Part shown: positions 61,814-64,000 of the stretch, in pieces | Layout: each line of letters begins with the position of its first letter | Position numbering within the stretch: the first letter of the stretch is position 1 | Source of the DNA: Lachnospiraceae bacterium | Lineage (GTDB): Bacteria > Bacillota > Clostridia > Lachnospirales > Lachnospiraceae | NCBI GenBank assembly: GCA_021770755.1 | Contig: JAETQI010000017.1 | Span: 1 to 64,000 of the forward strand | Length of the DNA stretch: 64,000 bases | Direction: 5' to 3' | Program-made: the position numbers and the translations under genes | The notes under the pieces: generated by a model | The model's input: only the letters and a program-made list of their open reading frames with translations | Database searches by the model: none | Told to the model about the DNA's origin: nothing

Positions 61814-63199
61814 ATGAGAAATAATAAAGACTATATTAAATGGGGACTTACAGCATTTTTTGTGGTTCTTGGGGGATTTTTGAGTTATTATGTGATATTC
61901 CACATTGATAGTTTTTCATTGAGGATCAGAAATCTTCTCACAATATTGATGCCGATCATCGACGGATTCATCCTCGCGTATTTACTTGCCCCGCTTGTAA
62001 ATGCTACAGAACGCGTTATCACAACCCCCTTATTTGCACTGATCAAAAAAGAAAACAAGAAAAATCCGAAGCGTTTTCTTTCCATTATCATTACAGATGT
62101 GTTGGTCTTGTGGGTGCTGTTTGCTTTTTTCTCAGTCGTTATACCGCAGATCGCCAATAGTATCAGAACCATTTTAGAGCAATTTCCAAGTTATATCAAC
62201 ACATTTAGCTTATGGATATCCCAGCTCCTAAATGACAATCCCGAATTTCAAAAGAGTGTGATGGATTTTCTGGCGCAGTCTTCCATGAGTTTTTCGACGG
62301 TGATCAACAACGAAGTGCTGCCTCAGCTAAACAGTATCAACAATGTCACGGAAATGCTGTCACAGTTTAGCGGGATCATCAATGTGATCACATCCGTTTC
62401 GATGAGTGTTTACTCTATATTTAAGGAGCTTTGGAATTTTGTGATCGGGTTTATCATATCGATCTATCTGTTAGCCAGCAAGGAACTGTTTGCCGCGCAG
62501 GCGAAGAAGATCGTGTACGCCTTTTGCTCTGTCAACCGTGCGAACCGTTTTATCAGCAATGTACGTTTTGCACATAAAACTTTCGGCGGATTTTTTGTCG
62601 GCAAGATCCTGGATTCCATCATTATCGGCGTGATCTGTTTTGCGGTGACAAGTATTCTCGGAACGCCGTTCTGTGTGCTGATCAGCGTGATCATCGGGGT
62701 AACGAATATCATTCCTTTTTTCGGACCTTTTTTGGGAGCCATTCCGTCCACATTGCTGATCCTTTTTATTGATCCATTGCAGGCGCTTTATTTTGTAATA
62801 TTCGTTATCATACTGCAGCAGGTTGATGGAAACATCATAGGTCCCAAGATCCTTGGCAGCTCCACAGGCTTATCAAGCTTCTGGGTTATCTTTTCGATCA
62901 CGTTGTTCGGCGGTATCTGGGGAATCCTGGGAATGGTCGTGGGTGTTCCGATCTTTGCGATATTATTTGCATTCATGAAGTCCCTGATCGAAACCAGGCT
63001 GGCGGCAAGGGATTTATCGCCGGATACGATGAAATATCTGAGATTATTGTATATCGATACAGCCTCGAGTAACTATGTGGAAATTCCAGAGAATGCCAGA
63101 AAACCTTTTGCAGATATCACGAAAATCTTAGTCAAGGGACACGAAAATCATAAAGTGGATCAGGCTTCCAAAGATGTGAAGGAAGATAAACCAAAATAA
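61814..63199 (+). CDS. AI-2E family transporter
   Basis: A 461-residue polytopic protein with about 8 membrane helices. IDGFILAYLLAPLVN near the start and the family block GVTNIIPFFGPFLGAIPS plus GSSTGLSSFWVIFSI are diagnostic (UPF0118/PerM). Members export autoinducer-2 or act as Na+/H+ antiporters; which is unknown here. The C-terminal 60 residues are cytosolic and charged. TAGGAG precedes ATG 61814. Confidence 0.92.
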   Translation: MRNNKDYIKWGLTAFFVVLGGFLSYYVIFHIDSFSLRIRNLLTILMPIIDGFILAYLLAPLVNATERVITTPLFALIKKENKKNPKRFLSIIITDVLVLWVLFAFFSVVIPQIANSIRTILEQFPSYINTFSLWISQLLNDNPEFQKSVMDFLAQSSMSFSTVINNEVLPQLNSINNVTEMLSQFSGIINVITSVSMSVYSIFKELWNFVIGFIISIYLLASKELFAAQAKKIVYAFCSVNRANRFISNVRFAHKTFGGFFVGKILDSIIIGVICFAVTSILGTPFCVLISVIIGVTNIIPFFGPFLGAIPSTLLILFIDPLQALYFVIFVIILQQVDGNIIGPKILGSSTGLSSFWVIFSITLFGGIWGILGMVVGVPIFAILFAFMKSLIETRLAARDLSPDTMKYLRLLYIDTASSNYVEIPENARKPFADITKILVKGHENHKVDQASKDVKEDKPK

Positions 63200-63223
63200 G
63201 CCAATAACAAAAACTTTTAAGGC

Positions 63224-63259
63224 AGCCCTATATGGATTGATCTATGTAGGGCTATTTTT
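63224..63259 (+). terminator. Terminator after the AI-2E transporter gene
   Basis: AGCCCTA and TAGGGCT pair around a 16-base loop, then ATTTTTG. Confidence 0.7.
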
Positions 63260-63423
63260 GCCATATCGGTATAGGGTATCTGAAACTATTCGTTAAAGTA
63301 TGCTTTTGCGAATAAAAGGTTGCCACTTCTATTTCATTAAAATTTTACAATAGATTGTGATAATCGGCTAATTTCTGAACAGTTTCTTGTACACTTACTT
63401 TAAAAGTCATTAAAATGTATCAA

Positions 63424-63448
63424 GAAACCACGCAAAGCGTGGTTTTAT
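63424..63448. terminator. Terminator of the GGDEF gene (minus strand)
   Basis: GAAACCACGC-aaa-GCGTGGTTTT; a 9-base stem with a T-run on both strands. The 63260-63423 gap before it is AT-rich, with nothing else clear. Confidence 0.75.
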
Positions 63449-64000
63449 TGTGAATTATATGGTGTCACAACAAGGTTCTTACCATTTTGTTTCCCGTGAT
63501 AGAGTCTGTTGTCTGCATGTTTGATCGTATCCTCGATGATCGTACCTGCACGATGACCTGCGACACCAAGCGTAAGCGTACAATGCAGCTCCTTTCCTCG
63601 GCATCGGAATACATGTTCCTCCACATCATGACGGATGCGCTCTGCAGCCTCGCATGTGTGATCGAGGCTATCGGTACTCAGGATCAAAATCTCCTCCCCG
63701 CCCCACCGGCACACATAGCCTTTATCCTTCATCTGCTGCTGTGCGATATGGGCGATTTCTTTTAATACCACATCACCAAAATCATGTCCATACGAGTCAT
63801 TCACCCGCTTGAAATTATCAATATCGCACATGATCAGGCTGAAATCGATCTCCGCCTTCAATACACGGTAAAAAAAATCCTGCATACTCCTGCGATTGTA
63901 AAGTCCGGTCAGCGGATCGATGCTTGCCATGGTGTCAAGGGCAACATTCTGGCTGCGCAACTGCAGTGTGATCCGCTGCATGTCCCACACAAAGATCACG
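63445..64000 (-). CDS. GGDEF domain protein (diguanylate cyclase), C-terminal part
   Basis: The gene runs off the right edge; 184 complete residues are visible. ASIDPLTGLYNRRSM begins the GGDEF domain, CDIDNFKRVNDSYGHDFGD follows, and the active site reads RWGGEEI, a GGEE[F] variant ending in isoleucine. The inhibitory RxxD site upstream is absent. It probably makes cyclic di-GMP, but the sensor part lies outside. No start can be assigned. Confidence 0.9.
   Translation of the reverse strand, partial: VIFVWDMQRITLQLRSQNVALDTMASIDPLTGLYNRRSMQDFFYRVLKAEIDFSLIMCDIDNFKRVNDSYGHDFGDVVLKEIAHIAQQQMKDKGYVCRWGGEEILILSTDSLDHTCEAAERIRHDVEEHVFRCRGKELHCTLTLGVAGHRAGTIIEDTIKHADNRLYHGKQNGKNLVVTPYNSQ

Overview
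The window is a gene-dense, mostly co-directional piece of a bacterial chromosome from the Firmicutes, class Clostridia, most likely family Lachnospiraceae. The evidence is: strong AGGAGG-type ribosome binding sites; sigma-A promoters of TTGACA-N17-TATAAT type; Firmicutes gene order (ylbH-ylbI-ylbJ, rplU-prp-rpmA-obg-yhbY-nadD-yqeK-rsfS, zapA-U32, DUF2953-gerW, lexA beside a LysM gene); a zinc-type L28; an L27 with a Prp-cleavable N-terminal extension; and sporulation-linked genes (gerW, ylbJ). No tRNA, rRNA, CRISPR array or complete insertion sequence was seen. Both edges cut genes: an Rpn-type nuclease on the left and a GGDEF protein on the right.

Layout. 1-8.5 kb is accessory and envelope-related: a methyltransferase, a BlaI/M56 sensor pair with a very long extracellular tail, two lipoproteins, a PH-like protein, a YdcF-like protein and an HdeD-like membrane protein. 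Two copies of a structured intergenic repeat lie here. 8.6-12.5 kb is a branched-chain amino acid locus (ilvB, two ilvN genes, ilvC) with internal promoters. 12.6-19.7 kb runs ruvAB, zapA, a U32 protein and a single-polypeptide SEDS/FtsW-penicillin-binding protein fusion. 19.8-24.4 kb has a CheX-like protein with an MshEN-like N-terminus followed by CheY, then NUDIX, DUF2953, gerW, a J-domain-like protein and rpmB. 24.6-30.5 kb has Asp23, a FakA-like DAK2 protein, recG and a DegV/FakB protein, then a lower-GC two-gene unit ending in a retropepsin-like protease.

30.6-39.8 kb has pta (with a CcpA cre-like site), a ParE/ParC-type topoisomerase pair, rsmD-coaD, a coiled-coil protein, a secreted amidase and ylbJ. 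39.9-45.6 kb has RNA modification and repair genes (rsuA, YgiQ, SDR, RluA-type, recU). 45.6-51 kb is a partial histidine operon (hisZ-hisG-hisD-hisB) followed 17 bases later by a GH25 lysozyme. 51-59.2 kb holds the radical SAM pair, an RNase G-like enzyme, ribosomal proteins L21 and L27 with Prp, Obg, YhbY, NadD, YqeK and RsfS. 59.2-64 kb holds a third copy of the structured repeat, then lexA divergent from a membrane-LysM gene across a region rich in LexA-like boxes, a tyrosine recombinase, an AI-2E family transporter and a GGDEF protein.

The observations most worth following are: the dispersed structured repeat, whose stems differ in sequence between copies but stay paired around a conserved GGAAA bulge and which always begins at a terminator; the MshEN-like/CheX plus CheY module; the SEDS-PBP fusion; the lexA/LysM SOS switch; and the retropepsin two-gene unit.
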